Origin: Anaerovibrio sp. JC8
GTDB lineage: Bacteria > Bacillota > Negativicutes > Selenomonadales > Selenomonadaceae
Assembly: GCF_002100115.1 (NCBI RefSeq)
Contig: NZ_ANBM01000010.1
Span: 16,783-80,782, forward strand
Direction: 5' to 3'
Length of the DNA stretch: 64,000 bases
Below are positions 7,521 through 14,452 of this stretch, piece by piece; position 1 is the stretch's first letter; each line of letters begins with the position of its first letter. The position numbers were made by a program, and so were the translations under genes. Below the pieces are notes generated by a model. That model was given only the letters and a program-made list of their open reading frames with translations, was not told the origin of the DNA and did no database searches.

Positions 7521-8006
7521 TTAGTGATGAAATCTAAAAACAGATATTTTTCTTACAACATTATCTTTAATATAAAATTCCAAAGCTAAATATGGTGGTT
7601 TATCTGTGTTCTCATAGGCATAATAGGTTAATATATGGTCGTAAAAAAGATTATCTCCATATATAGTATCATCGGGATTACCATAAGTCAGAAGAACATT
7701 ATTGGCCGGACTTCCGACTGTAATGCCATCAGCTGTTTTAACGCCATTTTGAGCATCTATATATATTTCTTCAAAGGTTGGTGAGCAATAAAAAGACTCT
7801 CCAAAAACATAGTAGAATTCAGGCTGTGCTTTTGACACACGCTTTATATATACTTTCTTTGCTGGTCCATAAACGCTCTCTGCATATTGTAGCGAACACC
7901 CAGGAGCAAGACCACCTAAAACAATTCTTGATGCTGATATTTTAGCAAAACATGTAGCAGCAAACAGCGAAACAACAACCAATACAAAAAGTATTTTATT
8001 TATCAT
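7521..8006 (-). CDS. Exported hypothetical protein
   Basis: The 161-aa protein has a clear signal peptide (MINKILFVLVVVSLFAATCFA). The mature part has two repeats of the theme of a Gly-rich hydrophobic turn followed by YG.P (GGLAPGC...VYGPAKK at about 31-50 and ITVGSPANNVLLTYGNPDD at about 95-113), followed by Tyr-rich beta strands. This pattern is common in small secreted proteins of Negativicutes but I cannot name a family. AGGAGG lies 8 bp upstream of the ATG. Role unknown. Confidence 0.7.
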   Translation of the reverse strand: MINKILFVLVVVSLFAATCFAKISASRIVLGGLAPGCSLQYAESVYGPAKKVYIKRVSKAQPEFYYVFGESFYCSPTFEEIYIDAQNGVKTADGITVGSPANNVLLTYGNPDDTIYGDNLFYDHILTYYAYENTDKPPYLALEFYIKDNVVRKISVFRFHH

Positions 8007-8137
8007 ATTCCAGACCTCCTATTCCCCTATCTTCAAAAGCAATTCATCAATACCGTTTCCGCTGAAAAATACAACTTTCTTTTTCAGCCTGCAGGCCCGC
8101 TCAACTCCTTGTACCACTGGGCATGTGCCATATAATA

Positions 8138-8345
8138 AATTTCGAACGATTTTCGCACGCATTTTAAACTGTCAAAACCGCTTGTTTACTGGCTTGGTGT
8201 TCATAAGTACAGCCATTTCAAACGTATTTCGCACGCATTTCAAACGCATTTTGAACTCTTAAAACCGCTTATTTACTGGCTTGGCGTCCATAAGCACAGC
8301 CATTTCAAACGTATTTCGCACGCATTTCAAACGCATTTAGAACGA
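8138..8345. repeat. 87-bp tandem duplication plus a partial third unit
   Basis: Two adjacent units (about 8174-8260 and 8261-8345) each contain an ACCGCTT...TTTACTGGCTTGG block followed by TTTCAAACG, ATTTCGCACGC and ATTTCAAACGC sub-repeats; a partial unit lies at 8138-8172. The units differ at a few bases, so the duplication is not recent. No reading frame spans it. It directly precedes the truncated cellulase, so it may have served recombination. Confidence 0.75.
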
Positions 8346-8388
8346 AGAATGAAAAACGCACATCAAATATGACGTTTTAAAGGATCTA

Positions 8389-8964
8389 ATGCAATTTGTA
8401 AAGTGGGCGGATTATTATTGGGGAACAGCTGCTAAATACAGCAATGTTGCAATGGTTCTCTGGGATAATAATATCTATGATAACAACTCAGCAGGCTCGG
8501 ATGGGGAGTGCCACAGATACATTGATAGAATTACATTGCAGTGGACAGTTCCGGAAATCATCAGTGCAATCATGAAGCACGTTGATGGAACGCCATCCAC
8601 GATTAATGGCAAGGTGATTCCAACACCAACTCCAAAACCACAGCCTACTCCTGCTCCAACACAGAAGCCTGTAGGTGCCGGTTTAAAGGCTGAGTACACA
8701 ATCAATAATTGGGGATCAGGTTATCAGGTATTGATCAAAGTAAAGAATGATTCATCCTCGAAGGTTAATACATGGACCGTTAAGGTAAATAAGAAGGATG
8801 TAAAGATTGATTCAAGCTGGTGTGTAAATATTGCCGAAGCTGGTAATTATTATGTAATCACACCAATGTCGTGGAATTCTTCCATTGAACCAGGAGCGTC
8901 TGTAGATTTTGGAATTCAGGGCAATGGTTCCATTGGTTCAACCGTTGATATAACAGTTGAGTAA
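8389..8964 (+). pseudogene. 3' fragment of a GH5-type endoglucanase with linker and carbohydrate-binding domain
   Basis: The open frame encodes 191 aa: the last part of a GH5 cellulase catalytic domain (about residues 1-65, [24 protein letters not shown]), a Pro/Thr linker (78-92), and a CBM2-like beta domain with conserved Trp (about 95-190, [26 protein letters not shown]). A whole enzyme would have about 300 more residues and a signal peptide, and no Shine-Dalgarno sequence precedes the first ATG, so this is a truncated gene. A 165-bp piece of the same gene recurs at 11626-11794. The sequence type is close to Butyrivibrio/Clostridia enzymes, suggesting transfer. Confidence 0.8.
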
Positions 8965-8976
8965 GAAAAATCCTTA

Positions 8977-9069
8977 TTTGACGACCCGGACTATGAGCGG
9001 ACCATTGCCCTTAAATCAAAAAAGGATATGCTATCCTATACCCACAGCTCAAGTGCCTCTGATGTTTGA
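8977..9069 (+). pseudogene. Short 3' fragment of an unidentified gene
   Basis: A 30-codon open stretch (FDDPDYERTIALKSKKDML...) ends in a stop at 9069 and lacks a start. Codon usage looks coding, but the parent gene is not recognised. It abuts the cellulase fragment, in keeping with a patchwork of debris. Confidence 0.35.
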
Positions 9070-9121
9070 CGTCTTTATAATGATTTTGTAGCGACTTTAC
9101 ATAATAGAAATTTGTGCAAAA

Positions 9122-9166
9122 ACAGGGAGCATATGATGAAAAATCATCTAATATGCCCCCTGTTTA
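9122..9166 (-). terminator. Terminator of the Nif11-type gene
   Basis: AGGGGGCATATTAGATGAT pairs with ATCATCATATGCTCCCT around a TTTT loop, followed by T-rich sequence on the minus strand. Confidence 0.75.
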
Positions 9167-9203
9167 GGGTGATTTAATTCAATGCTTTAGTTTAAGTTTT
9201 CGC

Positions 9204-9764
9204 TTAAGACCTATAGCTTAGCTTCTTAAAATCTCTCAATAAGCTCTCAGCCTGTTCATGTCTTCCAGCCTTTCTGAGCATGCCTACTGCAACATCAACG
9301 GTTGCTTTTGCCAAATCATCACCTAGTGGCATTACATTTTTGTACACGAAATAAGCGATTTGAGCGGAATTACAGCCTTTTTTAACCATTTCACCAACCT
9401 CAGTGGCGGCCGATATTACCTTCACTGGTATAGCAATTGGTTTAAAAATAGTTAGTCCTATTCCTTTTATGAACCCCCCAACAGACCATCCACCAGCAAC
9501 TTTATCCAGTTCATCATCAGTAAGTGTTTGTCCTAAAAGGTGATATTCTTCTAAAGTGAAGGGTAAATTCTCCGCTTCAGCCAATGGCTGAAGTACCTCT
9601 GCAAAATATTTGTCATCATAGTCCTTTCTGTCAATTTCTGTGGCAGATTCCGGTGGCATGGGATGTTTTTCGCAATAAATGTTGTCTGCTTCTTTTAGTT
9701 TTATTGCAAGCTCCTCGTTCTCTAATGCCTTGTTAAAAAACGCTTTTACATTTTCAGTAGACAT
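9204..9764 (-). CDS. Nif11-type leader protein with double-glycine motif and long C-terminal region
   Basis: The 186-aa protein opens with a Nif11-like leader (residues 1-93: NVKAFFNKALENEELAIKLKEA... with an acidic helix and LTDDELDKVAGG). Leaders of this kind guide modification and are cut after GG by peptidase-containing ABC exporters in RiPP pathways. What follows is unusually long (about 93 aa), Gly/Ile-rich at first (GGFIKGIGLTIFKPIAIPVKVI), then helical with a single Cys. No modification enzyme or transporter is nearby, so it would need enzymes elsewhere, or the domain is used for another role. AGGGAGG precedes the ATG. Confidence 0.75.
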   Translation of the reverse strand: MSTENVKAFFNKALENEELAIKLKEADNIYCEKHPMPPESATEIDRKDYDDKYFAEVLQPLAEAENLPFTLEEYHLLGQTLTDDELDKVAGGWSVGGFIKGIGLTIFKPIAIPVKVISAATEVGEMVKKGCNSAQIAYFVYKNVMPLGDDLAKATVDVAVGMLRKAGRHEQAESLLRDFKKLSYRS

Positions 9765-9817
9765 ATTTTTTTCCTCCCTTTAGTTGTATTTTTTTATTTT
9801 TGCTTTAAAGTCCCATT

Positions 9818-9916
9818 TTACTCTGCAAAATCCTTATCCAGTGTATTGAGCTTCTCAGCCAAAGCCGCATCCTGTGCCAGCTTCTCATAAAACTTTCCTA
9901 CGTTTGCCTTTGCCAT
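9818..9916 (-). pseudogene. Truncated Nif11 leader peptide gene
   Basis: A 32-codon frame reads MAKANVGKFYEKLAQD and then ALAEKLNTLDKDFAE before a stop. This is the first third of a Nif11 leader with no GG site or core. It lies between the conserved promoter block at 9951-9993 and the full Nif11 gene, so it is either a decayed copy or a short leader ORF. Confidence 0.6.
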
Positions 9917-9950
9917 AATATTTTACTTAAAATCTTTGAGTGTTGTTTTT

Positions 9951-9993
9951 CTTTGTCCTTTATATCCCCGAAGTTTGAAAAGTGTTATAAATT
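9951..9993 (-). promoter_or_regulatory. Conserved promoter/leader block of Nif11-type genes
   Basis: About 40 bp shared with 7235-7277, including TTCGGGGATATAAAGGACA on the minus strand, just upstream of the peptide genes. It probably contains the promoter; the similarity between two loci suggests common control. Confidence 0.45.
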
Positions 9994-10080
9994 TTTTTGG
10001 CAATAATTATCCACACTGATTAAAAATATTGCAGTAATGCCCCCACTGTTTCAATGAGCCACTGTTTAGATCTTAGCTGG

Positions 10081-11412
10081 TTATTTACCCAAAAATCTCC
10101 CATATTCTTCCCTACAGAGTACATGACGATAACCTGCAGAATAACCGCCTTTTTCACCTTTACCTACAGACAGTTTAAAACCGGATTTACCTTCAAACAG
10201 CATTACACAGTCGGAACCACCGAATAAGAAATAGCCCAGTTCATCCCCTTTTTTCACTTTTGTCCCCGGCTTTATGGTTTCAATAAAATTAACACTGGAA
10301 ACCTGCCCCATCCCCACTGGAATAACGGCCACCATTCCATAGTCTGTCTTTATAAGAACACAGCCTCTTGTTTCCACACTTTGCCATGAAAGTGAATTTG
10401 ATTCCAAAACATACAACTCTTTGTTCTTGTCCCAATAAACAACTCCTCCAACCGCATTGGCATAAGGAATTTTATATACTGCTTCAACGACTCCGGACAC
10501 AGGGAAATGATATCTGTGATAATCATCATAATTTAGATATGTATGTGTCAATATTCCGTTGTGAAATAATTTCGCGTACTCAGCTCCCGGCTCCCCCAGC
10601 AGCTGCTCAACAGACACAAAATTGGAATCCTTAATTATTACACCGTCTTCCCGTTTAATAGAATCGGCATAGAACCTTCCGGATTCATCGATATTCCACA
10701 CGCCCTGGGGAAGGGAATCCGCAGGTGAAACAACAACCCTATCATCGTTAGGTTCGGCAATCGGACGGGCATTTCCATTTGACAGCTTTCTGGAGAAAAA
10801 TTCGTTGAATGAATGCCAGTTATCCGGTGATTCATACCACCCCTTATCAAGATTCCAGGATGGATCACGAAGAAGCATATCCAAGTACTCCTGTTTCCAC
10901 GATGCTTCTGAATCCAGGAAATCCCGCCATGTATTGTTGTACTCTGTCAACCACGTATATATTGGTTCAAGGTACTCTACAGACGGATAGAACAGCGCTT
11001 TGTCCTTAAGCTCCTCCAGTGGTTGATCCAAAAGCCAGTACACATAGAGGATGCTTTGATCACATTTTGTGGAAAAGTTTCCGTATCGTTCCTCCGGCAT
11101 GATATTCCAAGGCATACAGGTTACTGTATAATCCAGGAAACCATAGAGCTCATCCAAAGATTGCACTGGATTGGTTTTCCTGTCCGGATTGATAATTGAT
11201 GCCTGCTTAATAGACTTTTCCACCAATATTCGTATATCTGGATTGTTAATCATTAACTCCCTGAAGCTTGTGGAGGCTTTTGGCCGCCCTACAGACGTTG
11301 AAATACCTGATGGCTGTTCAGCTTGCGCAGCTATAGCCTGGCTTATCCACAGCGTACTCATTGCCAGCAATAAGGCACAAAGCCATATTGCCACAAAGCT
11401 TTTTCTTTTCAT
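10081..11412 (-). CDS. Exported phosphatidylserine decarboxylase-family protein
   Basis: The 443-aa protein carries an N-terminal signal peptide (about residues 1-29) and a C-terminal PSD domain (about 190-440): FNEFFSRKL, SPADS, YHRYHFPVSG and, near the end, FGGSDCVMLFE. PSD enzymes self-cleave at a Gly-Ser bond in an LGST-type motif to form a pyruvoyl group; here the motif is FGGSD, so cleavage before Ser is possible but the Thr is replaced. Secretion is unusual, since housekeeping PSD acts on the inner face of the membrane. It is a lone gene with GAGGAGG upstream of ATG 11412. It may decarboxylate another amino compound outside the cell; the function is inference. Confidence 0.8.
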   Translation of the reverse strand: MKRKSFVAIWLCALLLAMSTLWISQAIAAQAEQPSGISTSVGRPKASTSFRELMINNPDIRILVEKSIKQASIINPDRKTNPVQSLDELYGFLDYTVTCMPWNIMPEERYGNFSTKCDQSILYVYWLLDQPLEELKDKALFYPSVEYLEPIYTWLTEYNNTWRDFLDSEASWKQEYLDMLLRDPSWNLDKGWYESPDNWHSFNEFFSRKLSNGNARPIAEPNDDRVVVSPADSLPQGVWNIDESGRFYADSIKREDGVIIKDSNFVSVEQLLGEPGAEYAKLFHNGILTHTYLNYDDYHRYHFPVSGVVEAVYKIPYANAVGGVVYWDKNKELYVLESNSLSWQSVETRGCVLIKTDYGMVAVIPVGMGQVSSVNFIETIKPGTKVKKGDELGYFLFGGSDCVMLFEGKSGFKLSVGKGEKGGYSAGYRHVLCREEYGRFLGK

Positions 11413-11625
11413 AATAAAATCCTCCTCATCTAATCTTGCAATATCTCTTTAACACTCCGGTTTTCTCAGTTTTTCATAATTATATAATTATCTAATGTCT
11501 GCTCAATAATGCCTTGTCTTACACAATTCTATCAACCCACAGCGTAATCCTGCAAAAACAGGATATTTCTTTCCAGCTGCACCAAATTTCGGGCACTACC
11601 TCCCTGGCCAAAAGAGTAATAGAAC

Positions 11626-11794
11626 GGTTCTCTGGGATAATAATATCTATGATAACAACTCAGCAGGTTCAGATGGGGAGTGCCACAGATACATTGATAG
11701 AACTACATTGCAATGGGTGGTTCCAGAAATCATCAGTGCAATCATGAAGCACGTTGACGGAACGCCAGCTACCATTAATGGCAATGGTTCCATT
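11626..11794 (+). pseudogene. Second fragment of the GH5 cellulase gene, fused to foreign DNA
   Basis: Nearly identical to 8451-8620 (frame reads [17 protein letters not shown]..., then IMKHVDGTP). It jumps at GGCAATGGTTCCATT, a sequence also found near the 3' end of the CBM in the first fragment (around 8924), which points to an internal deletion through a short homology. The right edge joins the acetyltransferase fragment on the other strand. Confidence 0.8.
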
Positions 11795-11957
11795 CGTAAT
11801 GATGGGTTACATGACTCTCAAAGTCATTATCCGCAATATAGGTAAACTCCCCAACGATTATATTAGGATTTTTTATTATTGGTTTCACATATATTTCTTT
11901 ATCATATCCCGCTATGGGATGAATAACATTGGGATCAGGATATTTTTTGCTTCCCAT
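11775..11957 (-). pseudogene. N-terminal fragment of a Vat-type (streptogramin A) O-acetyltransferase
   Basis: From ATG 11957 (GGGGG box upstream) the frame gives about 55 residues with the marks of xenobiotic acetyltransferases: [29 protein letters not shown] and [11 protein letters not shown]. In a full-length enzyme the left-handed beta-helix with the catalytic His follows. Here the frame enters the cellulase fragment and ends. It is therefore a dead remnant of a drug-resistance-type gene. Confidence 0.7.
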
Positions 11958-12021
11958 GGATATTTCCCCCTAAATAGTGTCATGCAAGGTAATTCGACAC
12001 CTAGATTTATTTTCCCTTTAC

Positions 12022-12235
12022 TGGATGCCCTGATACTGGAAATCCGCAAGGAACACTCATAAAGCAATTCGAAAATCTGCCGTATCGCAAATTACAAAGC
12101 CAGTAGTTATGCAGTATGGCAGGTTTCTTTTGCGCCTGGTACAGCCAAAGTACAGCCACAAATAATGTCATGAAAATCTGCGCCCCAGTGATGACGAAGC
12201 AGGCTCTGCTAAAGGCTCCCGCCCTACAAAAAATA
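12022..12235 (+). pseudogene. Decayed 3' end of a yvrJ-like gene with its terminator region
   Basis: The frame LDALILEIRKEHS and a stop (12022-12061) match the last 13 codons of the yvrJ gene at 58446, followed by the same hairpin region (ATCTGCC...GGCAG) and TACAGCC repeats as at 58606-58710. It is a partial copy of the element's right-end module. The rest, to 12235, shows nothing else. Confidence 0.7.
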
Positions 12236-12249
12236 TTTTTTAAATCTTT

Positions 12250-12314
12250 GTTGTAACTGTTGACATTACAACTAAATAATGTTATTATCTCATTGTAATC
12301 AAGTTAGTTACAAC
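12250..12314 (+). promoter_or_regulatory. Promoter and Rrf2-type operators of the cupin gene
   Basis: TTGACA (12260-12265), a 17-bp spacer and TATTAT (12283-12288) form the promoter. GTTGTAA...TTACAAC flanks the -35, and a second TTGTAA...TTACAA pair (12292-12313) covers the start region. The same TTGTAA/TTACAA half sites occur before the Rrf2 gene, so the regulator at 12772 probably represses both. Confidence 0.65.
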
Positions 12315-12342
12315 ATTAATTCAACTTTAGGAGGAAAACAAA

Positions 12343-12699
12343 ATGAAAAATTACAACAAAATTAGTGTAGCAAATGATGCAAGAACCGAATTACATGACA
12401 ACTTACAGCTTACCGGGGCTGAAATCAGCGTCAACAACCTTCCAGCCGGAGCCAGTGTTCCTTTCGTTCACTATCACAAAAAGAATGAAGAAATCTACTT
12501 CATAGTCAGCGGCAAGGGCAAAGCTGTAATCGATGGTGAAGCTGTTGAGTTGGCAGCCGGTGATTGGCTCCGTATCTCCCCTGCTGCCCGCCGTCAGTTC
12601 TTTGCCAGCCCAAATGAAGCAATCAGTTTTATTTGTATTCAGGTTCGGGAAAATTCTTTGGAAGAATATACTGCAGAAGACGCACTCATTGAAAAATAA
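12343..12699 (+). CDS. Small cupin-domain protein
   Basis: A single-domain cupin of 118 aa. Motif 1 is VHYHKKNEEIYFIVSGKG (residues 46-64, with metal ligands H, H, E), and motif 2 is the GDWLRISPAARRQF region, in which the usual His is less clear. Cupins bind a metal and act as isomerases, oxygenases or sensors; the substrate is unknown. AGGAGG lies 8 bp from the ATG. The operator-laden promoter and the following Rrf2 gene point to a stress-induced unit. Confidence 0.85.
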   Translation: MKNYNKISVANDARTELHDNLQLTGAEISVNNLPAGASVPFVHYHKKNEEIYFIVSGKGKAVIDGEAVELAAGDWLRISPAARRQFFASPNEAISFICIQVRENSLEEYTAEDALIEK

Positions 12700-12718
12700 G
12701 TATAATTGACAATATAGA

Positions 12719-12747
12719 CTCATTGTAATACCATAACTTACAATGAG
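12719..12747. promoter_or_regulatory. Perfect inverted repeat upstream of the Rrf2 gene
   Basis: CTCATTGTAA and TTACAATGAG flank a 9-bp spacer. It sits in the spacer of a TTGACA (12706) to TACCAT promoter for the Rrf2 gene and is followed by TCTTTTAG, so it may be both an autorepression operator and a weak terminator of the cupin transcript. Confidence 0.65.
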
Positions 12748-12771
12748 TCTTTTAGTTTAAGGGGAATTGAT

Positions 12772-13203
12772 ATGCAGTTTTCATTTCGTATGCCGGTTGC
12801 AGTACAAATATTGTTGTGCGTCGCCAAATTTGACGGTGTCTTTAAAACCACCTCTACCTTTCTGGCCTCCAGTGTAAATATCAATCCTGTTATTATCCGC
12901 AAAACTCTGGGCCAGCTAAAATCTGCCGGTTTAGTTGAAGTAGCCGCAGGAGTAGGCGGGGCCAAGCTTACAAAACAACCTTGTGAAATTACATTACAGG
13001 AAATATTTAATGCTGTTGAAGATGATGAAGACTTGTTTCATATTCAGGATAATCCTAATCCCAACTGTCCTGTAGGGCGAAATATACAACAGGTACTTGG
13101 CAATAAATTATCCGTAATAAAAAATAACATGCTGGATGATTTTGCCAAAATAACACTGGAAGATTTACTTGATGACATTAATAAAGCTGAACAAAGCAGA
13201 TAG
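12772..13203 (+). CDS. Rrf2 family transcriptional regulator
   Basis: The 143-aa protein has the Rrf2 winged HTH (residues 8-60, FLASSVNINPVIIRKTLGQLKSAGLV) and the GGAKLTK wing followed by an effector region. The three-cysteine cluster of IscR/NsrR is absent; single Cys occur at NPNCPVG and KQPCEI, as in YwnA/thiol-type members, so redox sensing through a Cys is possible. AAGGGG precedes the ATG. It is preceded by its own operator and probably controls the cupin. Confidence 0.88.
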   Translation: MQFSFRMPVAVQILLCVAKFDGVFKTTSTFLASSVNINPVIIRKTLGQLKSAGLVEVAAGVGGAKLTKQPCEITLQEIFNAVEDDEDLFHIQDNPNPNCPVGRNIQQVLGNKLSVIKNNMLDDFAKITLEDLLDDINKAEQSR

Positions 13204-13213
13204 TATAATTTTC

Positions 13214-13305
13214 ATTATGCCCTGATACTGGAAATCCGCAAGGAACACTCGTAAAAAATAATCCGCGGGCCGTGCCTAAATTGGTGTGGCTCCGCGGATT
13301 TTTTA
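13214..13305 (+). pseudogene. yvrJ 3' fragment and a rho-independent terminator
   Basis: ALILEIRKEHS plus a stop is again recognisable at 13218-13254, directly behind the Rrf2 stop. It is followed by a terminator (AATCCGCGG/CCGCGGATT, 13260-13301, then T run) that ends the cupin-Rrf2 transcript. Confidence 0.7.
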
Positions 13306-13397
13306 ACTCCATTGACACATAATTATAATATGCTATACTTTCAGACAAAGTTATATAATCGTTGCCGTATGAAAACATTAGGTTTGGAGTGATTATT

Positions 13398-13898
13398 ATG
13401 TTCAGGGAAATGAGAAGAAAAAACCAGCAGTTATCTGCTGACGAATGTATATCCATATTGGAAAAATCCACCTCAGGGGTGCTGGCCGTATCTGGTGATG
13501 ATGATTATCCTTATGCAGTGCCTCTTTCCTTTGCTTATGTTGATAATAAATTGTATTTTCATGTTGCAAAAAGCGGTCATAAGTTGGACGCCCTGCGTAA
13601 AAACCCAAAGGCTTCATTTTGCGTAATAAATCAGGATAACATCGTACCAGCGGAATATACTACATATTTTCGCAGTGTAATTGCTTTTGGCACTGTTCGG
13701 ATAGTGGAGGACAATACCGCTCCGGAAAAACGCCTGGCATTGGACATACTTGCAGATAAATACTGTCCACAGGAAACTATTGAAAGCAGAGAAAAAGAAA
13801 TCGGAAAACTAATGTCAGCTCTGTATGTGCTGGTAATGGATATTGAACATTTAACAGGCAAAGAGGCTAAAGAACTGGCAGCTACGCGCCCCCATTAA
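13398..13898 (+). CDS. Pyridoxamine 5'-phosphate oxidase-family (NimA-like) flavin protein
   Basis: The 166-aa split-barrel FMN-binding protein: MFREMRRKNQQLS start, GVLAVSGDDDYPYAVPLSFAYV and FHVAKSGHKLDALRKNPKASFCV are the typical NimA/PNPOx-like motifs. Members bind FMN or F420 and reduce nitro compounds or act as heme/flavin oxidoreductases. The ATG at 13398 follows GGAGTG; an upstream in-frame TTG is unlikely. The promoter is TTGACA (13313) with TATACT (13335). A paralogue lies at 20925. Confidence 0.87.
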   Translation: MFREMRRKNQQLSADECISILEKSTSGVLAVSGDDDYPYAVPLSFAYVDNKLYFHVAKSGHKLDALRKNPKASFCVINQDNIVPAEYTTYFRSVIAFGTVRIVEDNTAPEKRLALDILADKYCPQETIESREKEIGKLMSALYVLVMDIEHLTGKEAKELAATRPH

Positions 13899-13899
13899 A

Positions 13900-14225
13900 G
13901 CAAAGGGAACACTCTTAAAGCAGTCAGTTAAACTGCCGCCCCGCAAAGTACAAACCCAGTAGTTGCGCGGTGTGGCAGTTTTCTTTTGCGCCTGGTACAG
14001 CCCTAAATATAACCGAAAGTACAGCCAAGTAATGCCAGTTTTTTTATGTTTATACACCAAAATTGCATTATCCCCCATTCCCCACTTTTGCCTTTTTTTC
14101 CCCATAAAATTGGGACGGGCTCATTAATTTTGTAACAAAAAATCTTTGTGGGTGTACAGCGGGTGTACAGCCACAATTTTGGGGCAAAAAGAAAAGGCTT
14201 CCGAATGCTCGGAAGCCTTGATATT
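13900..14225 (+). other. Remnant of an element right end: yvrJ tail, terminators and TACAGCC repeats
   Basis: The GGAACACTC...AAACTGCC...GGCAGTTT block matches the region behind the intact yvrJ at 58585-58660. TACAGC(C) repeats occur at 13996, 14020, 14155 and 14165, and the terminator AAGGCTTCC/GGAAGCCTT (14193-14219) is the same as at 58864-58889. The segment is the right boundary of a third, mostly lost element of the same family to the left of element A. No gene seen. Confidence 0.65.
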
Positions 14226-14229
14226 ACTG

Positions 14230-14288
14230 TGGTGCCGAAGGCCGGACTCGAACCGGCACGTAATTGCTTACGGCAGATTTTGAGTCAA
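14230..14288 (-). other. Attachment site: 3' part of tRNA-Leu, left end of element A
   Basis: On the minus strand the 59 nt start TTGACTCAAAATCTGCCG (anticodon loop CTCAAAA, anticodon CAA), run through a variable arm and a T arm CCGGTTCGAGTCCGG and end GGCACCA. The 5' half of the tRNA is missing. The same 59 nt, differing at two positions in the variable arm, occurs at 58900-58958. Tyrosine integrases commonly target tRNA 3' ends, and the integrase gene starts its reading 160 bp to the right. The core is probably the shared segment from anticodon to CCA. Confidence 0.85.
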
Positions 14289-14415
14289 TGTCGACCATGT
14301 GTTCTCCTATGTTGTTTCGTGTCGAATGGTGTCGAAACCCAGTAATTTCATGGGTTTATCACCTATATGAAATGTTGTCCCATGTTGTTTGGTTGTGTTC
14401 GCTTTTGAGCCCACT

Positions 14416-14452
14416 GCTGTCTTTTCGCTGTCAGGTGCTGTCAGCTGCTGTC
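14416..14452 (+). repeat. Integrase arm-site-like GCTGTC repeats
   Basis: GCTGTC occurs at 14416, 14427, 14437 and 14447, that is every 10-11 bp. At element B the same word occurs at 59079, 59090 and 59100. One-turn phasing beside the attachment core fits arm-type binding sites for the integrase N-terminal domain. Confidence 0.55.

Noticed and set aside
11754..12062. 102-codon frame across 11.75-12.06 kb
   Set aside because: It runs through the junction of the cellulase, acetyltransferase and yvrJ fragments in mixed frames and is therefore fortuitous.
14230..14288. Complete tRNA-Leu gene
   Set aside because: Only the part from the anticodon loop to CCA is present; the acceptor 5' strand and D arm are missing here and at 58900.
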